Source: Chitinophaga pinensis
Lineage (GTDB): Bacteria > Bacteroidota > Bacteroidia > NS11-12g > UBA955
DNA: 64,000 nt
Direction: 5' to 3'
Assembly: GCA_945877575.1 (NCBI GenBank)
Contig: CAMDUE010000001.1
Location: 124,001 to 188,000, forward strand
Within the stretch, counting starts at the first letter, position 1, and each line of letters opens with the position of its first letter. Positions 1 through 9,800 of the stretch are shown piece after piece. Position numbers and translations under genes: made by a program. Below the pieces are notes generated by a model. The model was given only the letters and a program-made list of their open reading frames with translations. It searched no databases and was not told where the DNA came from.

Positions 1-940
1 CTATAGCCGCTTCTAATGAATCGTTTTTTAACGTAAATGAAATCATTCCTCCAAAGTCTTTCATTTGTTTTTTTGCAACCAAATGATTGGGATGTGTTTC
101 AAATCCAGGCCAATAAACTTCGCCAACAAGTGGATGAGACTGCAAAAATTGGGCGATTTCTCTTCCGTTTTGACAGTGGCGTTCCATACGAATATGCAAA
201 GTTTTTATGCCTCGTAAAACCAAAAAACAATCCATAGGTCCTGGTGTTGCACCACAAGTGTTTTGTAGAAATGCTAGCCTTGAATGAGTTTCATCGTCAT
301 TTACGCATAAAACTCCCATGACCACATCAGAGTGGCCATTTATATATTTAGTAGCGGAGTGCATAATAATATCTGCACCAAAACTAGCAGGTTGTTGAAG
401 GTAAGGAGATGAAAAAGTGTTATCAACTACCACCAATGCCCCGTATTCATGTCCAATTTTAGACATGAGTTCAATATCAATAATTTTCAATAGTGGGTTA
501 GTTGGAGTCTCAACCCAAATCATTTTAGTATTTTCATTCATCGCAGATCGAACTTCTTGTTCGTTGGCCATGTCAACAAAATGAAATTTTATACCCATTT
601 TTTGGAAAACTGTTGTAAATATTCGGTAAGTGCCTCCGTATAAATCGTTTGTTGAAACCACTTCATCGCCGGGTGAAAGTAACTTAATGCAGGCATCTAC
701 AGCACCCATACCCGTTGAAAAACATAACGCATGATTCATGTTCTCAAGAGCCGCAAGATTTTTTTGTAACGCATCTCTTGTTGGGTTTTGAGTGCGAGCG
801 TATTCATATCCCTTATGTTCACCTGGAGCTGACTGTACATAAGTACTCGTTTGGTAAATAGGTGTCATGATTGCTCCTGTGCTAGGATCTGGTTCAATGC
901 CAGCATGCAAAACTTTGGTTTCTATATGATTACTTTTCAT
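1..940 (-). CDS. Cystathionine gamma-synthase/lyase family PLP enzyme (3' end cut by window)
   Basis: Trans-sulfuration enzyme of the Cys/Met metabolism PLP-dependent family, which makes or cleaves cystathionine in the cytoplasm. The 313 visible residues run from MKSNHIETKVLHAGIEPD and include the family's YEYARTQNPTR segment, the WVETPTNP motif, the VVVDNTF aspartate region and the PLP lysine in HSATKYINGH (near residue 200). The C-terminal part lies beyond base 1. The ATG overlaps the end of purN by 11 bases, so it is the last visible gene of the mltD-DUF4837-purN unit. Sequence alone does not separate gamma-synthase from gamma-lyase, so no symbol is given. Confidence 0.9.
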   Translation of the reverse strand, partial: MKSNHIETKVLHAGIEPDPSTGAIMTPIYQTSTYVQSAPGEHKGYEYARTQNPTRDALQKNLAALENMNHALCFSTGMGAVDACIKLLSPGDEVVSTNDLYGGTYRIFTTVFQKMGIKFHFVDMANEQEVRSAMNENTKMIWVETPTNPLLKIIDIELMSKIGHEYGALVVVDNTFSSPYLQQPASFGADIIMHSATKYINGHSDVVMGVLCVNDDETHSRLAFLQNTCGATPGPMDCFLVLRGIKTLHIRMERHCQNGREIAQFLQSHPLVGEVYWPGFETHPNHLVAKKQMKDFGGMISFTLKNDSLEAAI

Positions 941-1487
941 TTTCAATCTCTTTAAGTATGATTTCTGGAAAATATTGGTATTCTAATTCATGAATTTTAT
1001 TTGCCAATGATTCAGGCGTTTCACCTTTTGCTATTTTAATAGCTGCTTGAAATAAAACTTCGCCTTCATCATAATGCTCGTTAACAAGATGGATGGTAAT
1101 TCCTGACTCTTTTTCTTGATTATCAATAACAGCTTGGTGAACATTAATACCATACATCCCTTTACCTCCAAATTTTGGCAGTAAGCTAGGGTGTATATTT
1201 ATAATTCTATTGAAGGAACTAATGAAATCTGAAGGTATTTTCCATAGGAATCCTGCTAGAATGATTAAATCAGGATTTAGTTCCTTAATGGACGTTATAA
1301 CTTCATTCCATTCGTTTCGTTTGAATAATTTCAAAGGAATCTTTAAGCGATTAGCTCTTTCAATGACCCCCGCAAATTCATTGTTGCAAAAAATAGCTTC
1401 AACCGTATAAAATTTATTGTGATGTAATTGAATTAAGTTTTCAGCATTACTGCCACTACCTGAAGCAAAAATGACCACCTTTTTCAT
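930..1487 (-). CDS. purN: Phosphoribosylglycinamide formyltransferase
   Basis: Transfers a formyl group from 10-formyl-THF to GAR in step 3 of purine synthesis. The 185-residue length is normal for PurN. Visible are the N-terminal FASGSGSNAENL phosphate-binding loop, the NIHPSLLPKF motif with the catalytic His and preceding Asn, and the later HYDEGEVL segment with the catalytic Asp. Its ATG overlaps the TGA of the DUF4837 gene (ATGA), and its stop overlaps the start of the PLP enzyme, so translation is probably coupled. The other purine gene in the window, purC, is elsewhere. Confidence 0.96.
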   Translation of the reverse strand: MKKVVIFASGSGSNAENLIQLHHNKFYTVEAIFCNNEFAGVIERANRLKIPLKLFKRNEWNEVITSIKELNPDLIILAGFLWKIPSDFISSFNRIINIHPSLLPKFGGKGMYGINVHQAVIDNQEKESGITIHLVNEHYDEGEVLFQAAIKIAKGETPESLANKIHELEYQYFPEIILKEIENEK

Positions 1488-2503
1488 GGTACAAAACTAA
1501 CGGTTTTGATTAAGTGTTTGAGAAACTCAACATCATTTGACATGTTGTCTGATTCAGTGCAAAAAACATCAATCAACAAGGTGTGTTTTTCTCGCGGGTT
1601 AAAAATATATTTCGTAAAATATGGACCTCTTCTTGTAGTTGCTTCTTCCGTGTACCATCCTTGAAATAAATTATTTTCAATTTCTTTAGATTGGTAGATA
1701 GGTATTTCACTTATAACCATTTTGGTGCCTTCGTCATTGTGGAAGTAGTTTTTAGTAGCGCTGTTTCTCAACGAAAAATGCTCATTTAAATTAACGCGGT
1801 CTTTGGTTTGCGCAATCTTGGTAATCCACAAACTGGAGAATCCTCCAGTAGGATTTAATTTACCTAACCATAAAAATCCTGAATCAGTACCAAATATTTT
1901 CCAATCATTGGGAATTTGAACTGATATGCCCCAAATTGATTCAATTTCAGATTGGATGGATCTAACGTAATCGGTAGGGTGATTTCTTTCAAAATATCCT
2001 TCAAGACCTAAGTTATCGCTAAGATTTTGGATGAAGTTTTTTATTTGTACCCAATCTAATTTTGACAAGGAGTTCACATCTGTATTTCCAATATCGATCA
2101 ACCATTGTCCCGTTGCGCACGGATTTTTGTAGGCTATCAAATTATATTTACCCAACTGTAAATTGACGGTTGAATCAAAGTGAGATGGTTTGTAATTTTC
2201 AATAAATCCAATTCGAATAGAAGACAGTTGAGAAATATCCAAAGATGCACTGGAATGAAGAACAAACGAATGCGCAGATAAATATCGATTTTGAAAAAAT
2301 ATATTTGAATCTAATGGATAATATTTGATGAGTTGATTCATCCAATTTTGACTAGAAGCACTGTCAACATAAAGGTGTATTGCACCTTGAGCATCAACTA
2401 CTGATTTTCTATTGTTTTTTTCTAAGCTTAAATCTGAAGGATTATTGCATGAGACCAATAATGCAATTGCTATTAAAATGTTGAAATGTAAATATTTATA
2501 CAT
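1484..2503 (-). CDS. DUF4837 family lipoprotein
   Basis: Predicted lipoprotein of unknown function. From the ATG at 2503 the protein begins MYKYLHFNILIAIALLVSC, a signal peptide with a lipobox ending at Cys19. An upstream in-frame start (2557) would bury this signal behind 18 polar residues and overlap mltD, so I reject it. The rest (about 340 residues) is soluble and probably periplasmic, and resembles the Bacteroidota-specific DUF4837 family. It starts 13 bases after mltD and overlaps purN by 4. Its place after a peptidoglycan hydrolase gene hints at an envelope role, but no function can be read from the sequence. Confidence 0.8.
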   Translation of the reverse strand: MYKYLHFNILIAIALLVSCNNPSDLSLEKNNRKSVVDAQGAIHLYVDSASSQNWMNQLIKYYPLDSNIFFQNRYLSAHSFVLHSSASLDISQLSSIRIGFIENYKPSHFDSTVNLQLGKYNLIAYKNPCATGQWLIDIGNTDVNSLSKLDWVQIKNFIQNLSDNLGLEGYFERNHPTDYVRSIQSEIESIWGISVQIPNDWKIFGTDSGFLWLGKLNPTGGFSSLWITKIAQTKDRVNLNEHFSLRNSATKNYFHNDEGTKMVISEIPIYQSKEIENNLFQGWYTEEATTRRGPYFTKYIFNPREKHTLLIDVFCTESDNMSNDVEFLKHLIKTVSFVP

Positions 2504-2516
2504 TTTAATTTGAAGA

Positions 2517-3791
2517 TTACCTGTAATTCCGCTGATGGTTTTGTCCATTTTTGACAATCAATCTTTGTCCAACTCCTATTCGTGAATTGCGCAAATTATT
2601 CATTTGCATTATTTTATCTACGGAAGTACCGTATTTTCTAGCAATAGAGGATATTGTTTCACCTGATCTGACTACATGAACTGTTTTTGATTGGCCAGTA
2701 GCCGTTGTTACAGTTTTCTTAGGCTTTGAATTGGATCCAGAGTAGTGTTTACTCGCATTTTGTGATGAAACCACTTCATAGGAGGACAATAAGGTATTTT
2801 GAATTAAAGAGTCGTTGTCTCTCCAATAGCACATAGAATATTGATAGGGCAGTAGTATCGTATTATTTGTAGCTAATTGGGTGTTTGGCTTTATGAACTC
2901 GCGATTTAACTTTAACAAATCTTCTTGATCAGGGCCTGCGATATAATTACACATTTTAACCAAATGGAAACTTGTATCAACTCTGGTTGGAATTAACACT
3001 TCTGAAATACTGTTGTATTTATCTCTTTTGGCGTGTTTGGTAAAATTCAAAACATAGGCTGCCGCAATGAATTTTGGCACATAATACTGAGTCTCTTTGG
3101 GTAAATATTTTAAAATTGCCCAAAAATCTTTGGTTTTTCCACCAGCTCTTCTCATGGCCTTCATTACATTGCCTGCACCGCAGTTGTAAGAAGCTATACT
3201 CAGTAACCAATTGTCAAAAATATTCTGCGAGTTCTGAAAGTATTCACATGCCTTTTCAGTAGATGCCATGATACTTTTTCTTTCATCAACTGAATAGTTA
3301 ATTTTCATACCCATCAATTTGCCAGTATAGGGCATGAATTGCCATAGTCCGGTTGCACCGCACCAAGAAACAGCATTAGGATTTAGCGCTGATTCAATAA
3401 CAGAGACGTATTTCAATTCAGTTGGCATGGAGTTTTTATCCAGAATTTCTTCGAAAATGGGGAAATATAAACTCATTCTCTGGTGAATTCTATCAAAATA
3501 TGCATCAGGCAATGCCATGAAATATTGAATTTGCTGCCTTACTAGATTATGGTATTCGAATGGTATCTCGCTTCCTAATTGAGCGAAATTATCTGTAAAA
3601 TCTTTCTCATTAAATTCAAAACCGTTATTCAATAATGGTTTATGACTCGGAATCTCTCGGTAAAATTGCATAGTCAGACTATCAATCCTTGAGAGGCTAT
3701 TTTCTGATTGGTTGGGCGGCAAAGGAGCTTGCGCTCCAGAATTGTAAATAGATGATAATAATATAACTAACCCTGCAGCAAATCTTTTCAT
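2517..3791 (-). CDS. mltD: Membrane-bound lytic murein transglycosylase D-like, SLT plus LysM
   Basis: Lytic transglycosylase cleaving peptidoglycan glycan strands in the periplasm. The chosen ATG (3791) gives a signal peptide, MKRFAAGLVILLSSIYNSGAQA; the longer frame to 3875 places 28 polar residues before it. An SLT domain follows, with the catalytic Glu in KYVSVIESALNP, then GATGLWQFMP and the ASYNCGAGNV motif. A Ser/Lys-rich linker leads to one C-terminal LysM domain (HVVRSGETISSIARKYG) that binds glycan. It is first in the unit with DUF4837, purN and the PLP enzyme. No TAnnTTTG box is evident just upstream. Confidence 0.92.
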   Translation of the reverse strand: MKRFAAGLVILLSSIYNSGAQAPLPPNQSENSLSRIDSLTMQFYREIPSHKPLLNNGFEFNEKDFTDNFAQLGSEIPFEYHNLVRQQIQYFMALPDAYFDRIHQRMSLYFPIFEEILDKNSMPTELKYVSVIESALNPNAVSWCGATGLWQFMPYTGKLMGMKINYSVDERKSIMASTEKACEYFQNSQNIFDNWLLSIASYNCGAGNVMKAMRRAGGKTKDFWAILKYLPKETQYYVPKFIAAAYVLNFTKHAKRDKYNSISEVLIPTRVDTSFHLVKMCNYIAGPDQEDLLKLNREFIKPNTQLATNNTILLPYQYSMCYWRDNDSLIQNTLLSSYEVVSSQNASKHYSGSNSKPKKTVTTATGQSKTVHVVRSGETISSIARKYGTSVDKIMQMNNLRNSRIGVGQRLIVKNGQNHQRNYR

Positions 3792-3951
3792 TATAACGTG
3801 TGTATCTTGTTGGAGCGTTAAAATTACTACTTTTTTCTGGTACAACCCGATTTTCGAAGGCATTTTTGTATCCATTATGTGGAAAAGACCTCTATTTTTC
3901 GTTCCATTTGAACTGAAAACTATCCATTTATTTTAGTTAAATTGCATCAAT

Positions 3952-5157
3952 ATGAACGGCCAGTCGCCTACCCAATTTTCCACTGAAACCCAAGTGCAAC
4001 TAAAACAGTTGACTAAAAACAACAATCATACAAGCATCGGAATACCAAAAGAAATAACCTTTCAAGAGAATAGGGTGCCCTTGACTCCATCAGCAGTTCA
4101 ATATTTAGTTAGTCAAGGAATTGAAATAAAAATTCAGTCTGGTTGTGGTGAAAATGCCAATTTCTCAGACCATTTATACAGTGAGGCAGGAGCTGAAATT
4201 GTTTACCAACCAGAACCCATTTTTCAGGCAGATATTATTCTCAAAATTGACCCGCCAACAGAATCAGAGATTGAATTAATGAAACCATCGCAGTTATTGA
4301 TTTCTGCTTTGCAAATGAACCAATTGGAAGAAGTCTTGCTTCGTAAACTTCAAAGCAAGAAGATTACGGCTTTGGCTTATGAATTCATTCAAGATGATTC
4401 CGGCGCTTTACCCATTATTAGGGCAATGAGCGAAATTGCAGGAACGGCCTCAATTCTTATTGCTGCCGAATACCTCAATAATACTCACATTGGTAAAGGA
4501 GAATTATTGGGCGGATTTGCGGGCGTTCCTCCCACTCAAGTGGTAGTAATCGGTGCCGGTGCCGTAGGAGAGTACGCCACCAAAGCAGCTCTCGGATTGG
4601 GTGCAAATGTTAAAATCTTTGATAATAACATCTACAGGCTACGTCGTATTCAAAAATCTTTTGGTTTGCATTTGTATACTTCAACGTTGCAGCCCAATGT
4701 ATTAGCATCGAGTATTGAAAAAGCGGATGTTGTGATTGGAGCTTATTCCGGCACCGGACATAGAAGTCCTATGGTAGTTTCAGAAGAAATGATCATGAAA
4801 ATGAAGCCTTACTCTGTTATAATTGATGTTGCAATTGATAGAGGAGGGAATTTTGAAACATCGGAGTTAACAAACCACGATAATCCCGTGTTTAAAAAAC
4901 ATGGTGTATTGCATTATTGTGTGCCCAATATACCTTCTCGGGTTAGTAGAACAGCATCTTATGCCCTTAGTAATATTTTCACCCCAATGATCGATGAAAT
5001 GGTGAAAGATGGAGGATTTTCAAATTCTCTCAGAAATCATGCATGGATTAGAAAAGGAACTTACCTCTTTAATGGAAATCTTACCAATAAAAGCCTTGCA
5101 GATAAATTCCAACTAAAATACCGTGATTTAGATTTATTGGTTGGTTTATTTAACTAA
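3952..5157 (+). CDS. ald: Alanine dehydrogenase
   Basis: NAD-dependent alanine dehydrogenase, converting L-alanine to pyruvate and ammonium. The AlaDH/PNT N-terminal domain carries IPKEITFQENRVPLTP, the Rossmann motif GAGAVGEYA lies near residue 200, and HYCVPNIPSRVSRTAS near the C-terminus is the AlaDH form rather than the transhydrogenase form. About 24 extra polar residues precede the usual start. The stop lies inside the 3' end of the convergent recF (12-base overlap). TTAAATTGCAT sits 7 bases before the ATG and recurs before the lipoprotein gene at 6338; it may be a shortened -7 element. Confidence 0.92.
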   Translation: MNGQSPTQFSTETQVQLKQLTKNNNHTSIGIPKEITFQENRVPLTPSAVQYLVSQGIEIKIQSGCGENANFSDHLYSEAGAEIVYQPEPIFQADIILKIDPPTESEIELMKPSQLLISALQMNQLEEVLLRKLQSKKITALAYEFIQDDSGALPIIRAMSEIAGTASILIAAEYLNNTHIGKGELLGGFAGVPPTQVVVIGAGAVGEYATKAALGLGANVKIFDNNIYRLRRIQKSFGLHLYTSTLQPNVLASSIEKADVVIGAYSGTGHRSPMVVSEEMIMKMKPYSVIIDVAIDRGGNFETSELTNHDNPVFKKHGVLHYCVPNIPSRVSRTASYALSNIFTPMIDEMVKDGGFSNSLRNHAWIRKGTYLFNGNLTNKSLADKFQLKYRDLDLLVGLFN

Positions 5158-6237
5158 TGTGAAGTGTTTCTGAGCCACATCGAAAGGATTAAAATGTTCT
5201 ATTATTCTTTCGGAATGAGTATCGCTTATAAAAATTTGCCCAAACTCGGTAGAGCACATTCTTTCCATTAATTTTTGGGATCGTTGTGAGTCAATCTTCT
5301 CGAAAATATCATCAAGTAATAGTATGGGATATTGTTGGCTATTCTGCTTGAAATATTGATATTGAGCAATTTTTAATGCGATGACAAAGCTTTTTATCTG
5401 TCCCTGAGATCCGAATTTCTTTAATGGCTGATTATTTAACAAGAACTCAATGTCGTCTTTGTGTATCCCCAATCCAGTTCTTTGACTTAGAAGATCACTA
5501 GTTCTATTTTCTTCTAAAACACTTAACATTGATTTATTGTTCAAGGGCGATAAATAATCTATATGGGGGACTTCGCTCGATTCTGATATGAATTTATAGT
5601 TTTCTTCAAATAAAGGTATAAACTCATCTATAAAGGCTTTTCGTGCTTTATGAATTTCGTCGGCAATCGGGCTAATTTTCACATCGAAACTTTCCAGAAT
5701 GAGTGAATCGATATTTCTTCCAAAATTGCTTTTAAGAAAAGCATTTCTTTGATCCAGATACTTTCGGTATTCAACTAAAGCGAATAAATAGTTTTTGTTT
5801 ATCTGACTTATAGTGAAATCAATGAATTTTCTTCGTTCTTCAGATCCCTCGAAAACAAGTGAAATATCATAGGGAGTTATAAAAACTGTTTGAATGGTTC
5901 CAATATGCTCCAATAACCGAGAATATGGCTTTCCATTTTTCTTCAATGACTTCTTCTTGTTCTGAAGAGTCAATAAAACTTGGAAGTCCAAATTTGAATC
6001 CGATTCATTGGCGCGAAACATCCCTTTCAAAGAATATTCATCTTTTCCAAATTGAATGAGTTGTTGATCAATGTGGTTGAAGTAAGATTTTGTATTTGAT
6101 AAAGTGTAAATTGCATCTAGGATATTGGTCTTCCCACTTCCGTTTGGACCACTAATACTATTGATTTTATCGCAAAAATCAAATGATGAATTTTCATGGT
6201 TTTTGAATTGATGTAAACGTAAATGCGACAATATCAC
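5146..6237 (-). CDS. recF: DNA replication and repair protein RecF
   Basis: SMC-like ATPase that acts with RecO and RecR in recombinational gap repair. The 363-residue length is normal. Walker A is SGPNGSGKTNI near residue 30, the ABC-type signature region is FGSQGQIKSFVIALK, and Walker B is ILLLDDIFEKID. The start is GTG at 6237, with TTG at 6231 as an alternative; there is no ATG before the conserved LRLHQFKNHE segment. A TATTTTCG box lies 4 bases upstream. It is not next to dnaA/dnaN here. Its 3' end overlaps ald by 12 bases. Confidence 0.95.
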   Translation of the reverse strand: MILSHLRLHQFKNHENSSFDFCDKINSISGPNGSGKTNILDAIYTLSNTKSYFNHIDQQLIQFGKDEYSLKGMFRANESDSNLDFQVLLTLQNKKKSLKKNGKPYSRLLEHIGTIQTVFITPYDISLVFEGSEERRKFIDFTISQINKNYLFALVEYRKYLDQRNAFLKSNFGRNIDSLILESFDVKISPIADEIHKARKAFIDEFIPLFEENYKFISESSEVPHIDYLSPLNNKSMLSVLEENRTSDLLSQRTGLGIHKDDIEFLLNNQPLKKFGSQGQIKSFVIALKIAQYQYFKQNSQQYPILLLDDIFEKIDSQRSQKLMERMCSTEFGQIFISDTHSERIIEHFNPFDVAQKHFTLVK

Positions 6238-6241
6238 TCAA

Positions 6242-6249
6242 CGAAAATA
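6242..6249 (-). promoter_or_regulatory. Candidate -7 element (TATTTTCG) of recF
   Basis: Seven of eight bases match the Bacteroidota -7 consensus TAnnTTTG. Only 4 bases separate it from the GTG start, so the predicted transcript is leaderless or nearly so. No clear -33 TTG is present at the usual spacing. Confidence 0.4.
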
Positions 6250-6337
6250 AACTTCATTCTCGGGTAACACTACCAATGTTTACAAATTGAGAATAAAACA
6301 GCATCTTTCCACCAACCCAAATGATTAAATTGCATGT

Positions 6338-6877
6338 ATGAAATTTCATAAGTATACATGGAAATTATTTGCAATATTTACATTGATAATCAGTGTTTTG
6401 TCTTGCAAAGAAAATATCAAGTTAACCAGATATCAACCTTATAAATTCGATATTCGCCCGCTTGATAGTTTAGTGAAATTAGGCCAGGTAATTCTTGATG
6501 AATCGTTTCGTCCCGATAGTACCCTCCAAGAGCAAAGATATTATTTGGGTGATACGGTAAAATACCACCTTACTTATAACAAAACCGGATATCTTCTTAA
6601 CGTAAGCAAGTTCGTGGGACCTGAAGAAGTTTGGACAGAAAACTACTGGCCAAATGGACAAAGAATGTCACACTTTGACAAAATGCTAGATCCAACTACT
6701 GGCGGTTCGTATTTTCATGGTCCATACAAAGCCTATTATGAATCCGGTTGGTTAAAAGAGGAAGGTGAATATAAATTGGATCAACCCACTTGGGTGGTGA
6801 ATTTTACAGAAGACGGTACAGGCGGCGATACCATAGTATATGTTTATAAAGACGGTGGATTTGAGGCTAGTAAATAA
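6338..6877 (+). CDS. Lipoprotein with MORN/YwqK-like motif
   Basis: The protein starts MKFHKYTWKLFAIFTLIISVLSC, a signal peptide with lipobox LSC, so the mature protein is probably lipid-anchored. About 155 polar residues follow. The segment ENYWPNGQRM with GPYKAYYESGWLKEEG resembles the repeated motifs of MORN/YwqK-type antitoxin-like proteins. The function is unknown. It ends 2 bases before dnaE and is probably co-transcribed with it, which is an odd partner. TTAAATTGCAT lies just before the ATG, as in ald. Confidence 0.75.
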   Translation: MKFHKYTWKLFAIFTLIISVLSCKENIKLTRYQPYKFDIRPLDSLVKLGQVILDESFRPDSTLQEQRYYLGDTVKYHLTYNKTGYLLNVSKFVGPEEVWTENYWPNGQRMSHFDKMLDPTTGGSYFHGPYKAYYESGWLKEEGEYKLDQPTWVVNFTEDGTGGDTIVYVYKDGGFEASK

Positions 6878-6879
6878 GT

Positions 6880-9800
6880 ATGCCTAAATTTTCGCATCTA
6901 CACGTTCATACTCAATATTCATTACTTGATGGAGCTGCCGAAATCAATAAATTAGTTCAAAAGGCAAAATCCGATGGAATGCCTGCCATGGCCATTACAG
7001 ATCATGGAAATATGTTCGGCGCTTTTGATTTTTATAAATCGGTTACCAAAGCAGGAATGCTCCCGGTGATTGGTTGCGAGTTCTATTTGGTGGAAAATCG
7101 TCATGAAAAATCCTTCGGACAAGGAAAAAAAGACAAACGATATCACCAACTCCTTTTAGCAAAAAATCAAAAAGGATATGAGAACCTCAGCAAACTTTGT
7201 TCCTTGGGTTATTTAGAAGGACTCTATTCCAAATATCCTCGAATTGATAAGGAATTATTGAAACAATATGGAGAAGGACTTATAGCAACTTCTTGTTGCA
7301 TTGGTGCTGAAATCCCTCAAGCCATCATTCATAAAGGAGAAGAAGAAGCAGAAAAGATTTTCTGTGAATGGCACCAAATGTTTGGAAATGATTTCTATGT
7401 CGAGTTACAAAGACATCATTTATGCAACATTGATAATACTGGAATTGATCAAGAAGATATCAATCAGACTTTGATCAAGTTTGCCCGAAAATATAATGTT
7501 CACATCATTGCAACCAACGATTCTCATTACGTTGAAAAAGACGATGCAAACGCCCACGATATTTTACTTTGCATCAATACCTCGGAGTTTCAATCTACTC
7601 CCAAAGCAACCAACGAAGAATCTGGTAAAGGCTTTAGATTTGGCTTTCCGAATGAAGAGTTTTATTTTAAATCTCAATCGGAAATGGAGAAACTATTTGA
7701 AGATATTCCCGAAGCACTTGATAATACCAATCGTTTAATTGACTCTATTCAAAGTCCTGAATTAGAGCGAGATATAGTTTTGCCTAATTACACTCTTCCC
7801 GATGGATTTTTATCTCAAAAAGATTATCTCACTCATCTATCTTATGAAGGATGTAGGCAAAAATTTGGGGGGGCAATTCCAACCGATGTCGAAGAGCGTC
7901 TAAAATTTGAATTAAATACTATTTGTAATTCGGGCTACGAAGGATATTTCTTGATTGTTCAAGATTTTACATCCGCAGCAAGAAAAATGGGAGTTTGGGT
8001 TGGACCAGGGCGCGGATCTGCAGCAGGATCATTAGTTGCTTACGCATTGGGAATTACCAATGTTGATCCAGTGAAATACGATTTGCTGTTTGAGCGTTTC
8101 CTCAATCCTGAACGAGTAAGTATGCCTGACGTTGATATTGACTTTGATGACCAAGGAAGAGATCGCGTCATTGAATATGTGGCAAAAAAATATGGAGAAC
8201 GCAGAATTGCTCAAATTATTACCTATGGTACAATGGCTGCAAAAAGTGCAATTAGAGATGTAGGTAGAGTACTTCAATACCCATTAAATCAGACAGTTGG
8301 ATTAACCAAGTTGGTTCCAGGGAATCTCAATTTGAAAACCATGCTTCATGCTGATATTGATAAATTGGCAAAAGATGATTCGGTCAATTTGAAGCCTGAA
8401 GAAATTGAGAATCTCAAAGAGCTACAGAATATTTATAAATCAAATGATGCCGCAAGTCAGGTTCTGAAAGATGCTGAGAAATTGGAGGGGTCAGTCAGAA
8501 ATACAGGTGTTCATGCTTGCGGAATCATTATAGCCCCTAAAGATATTGACGAGGTTGTTCCGGTGGCTCGATCAAAAGATTCGCCTTGGATGCAAGTTCA
8601 ATATGATGTAAATCAGATTGAAAAAGCGGGTTTATTGAAAATGGACTTTTTAGGATTATCTACACTGACAATTCTAAAAGATGCCATAGCAATCATTAAG
8701 GAAACAACCGGAGATGAAATAGATATTGATCAAATTCCGTTAGAAGATACACTTACCTATGAATTGTTTCAACGAGGCGATACCAATGGTATTTTCCAGT
8801 TCGAAAGTCCTGGAATGCAGAAGTATATGCGTGATTTGAAACCCACTCAATTTGGTGATTTGATAGCAATGAACGCACTTTATCGCCCAGGTCCGATGAA
8901 GTATATACCAGATTTTGTTGATAGAAAACACGGTCGTAAACCGGTAGAATATGACCTTCCTGAAATGGAAGAATATTTAAAAGAGACATACGGAATTACT
9001 GTTTACCAAGAGCAGGTAATGTTGCTAAGTCAAAAATTGGCGGGATTTTCTAAAGGTAAAGCCGATGTATTGCGTAAAGCAATGGGTAAGAAAAACAAAC
9101 AGCTTATCGATGAATTGAAATCCGACTTTATGGCAGGAGCTTTAGAAAAAGGATTTCCTGAAAAAGTGTTACATAAAATCTATTCGGATTGGGAAGAGTT
9201 TGCTCAATATGCGTTTAATAAAAGCCATTCTACCTGTTATGCGGTCATTGCCTTCCAAACGGCTTATCTCAAGGCGCATTATCCGGCTCAATTCATGTCT
9301 GCAGTTCTGAAAAGCAATATGGGTGATATTAAAAAAATCACCTTCTATATGGAAGAATGCAGAAGAATGGGTACAAAAGTACTTGGACCTGACCTTAATG
9401 AAAGTAGATCAGCCTTTACCGTTACTAAAAATGGAGAAATCAGATTTGGAATGAACGCTGTTAAAGGAGTTGGAGAAAATGCTGTAGATGAGATTTTATC
9501 TGAAAGAGATAAAAATGGCCCTTTTTCAAGCATTTTTAATTTGACTGGACGAGTAAATTTGAGGGCTGTAAACAAACGCAATTTGGAGAATTTAGCGAAA
9601 GCGGGAGTGTTTGATTTTGACCAAAGGTATCATAGAGCTCAGTATTTGGCAAGTGCCAATGATGGATTGATAGGCGTTGAGTTAGCGCTTAAATTTGGAC
9701 AAAAACTTCAAGCAGATAAGCAAAGTGGTCAAATGGGTTTATTTGGTGGAGGTGAAGCAACGGTTCCGCAAGAACCAAAACTTCCTGCAGTGGAAAAATT

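Noticed and set aside
2504-2557. Longer N-terminus of the DUF4837 lipoprotein
   Set aside because: Would overlap mltD and mask the lipobox signal; ATG 2503 is better.
3792-3875. Longer N-terminus of MltD
   Set aside because: Would put 28 polar residues before a good signal peptide; ATG 3791 explains secretion.
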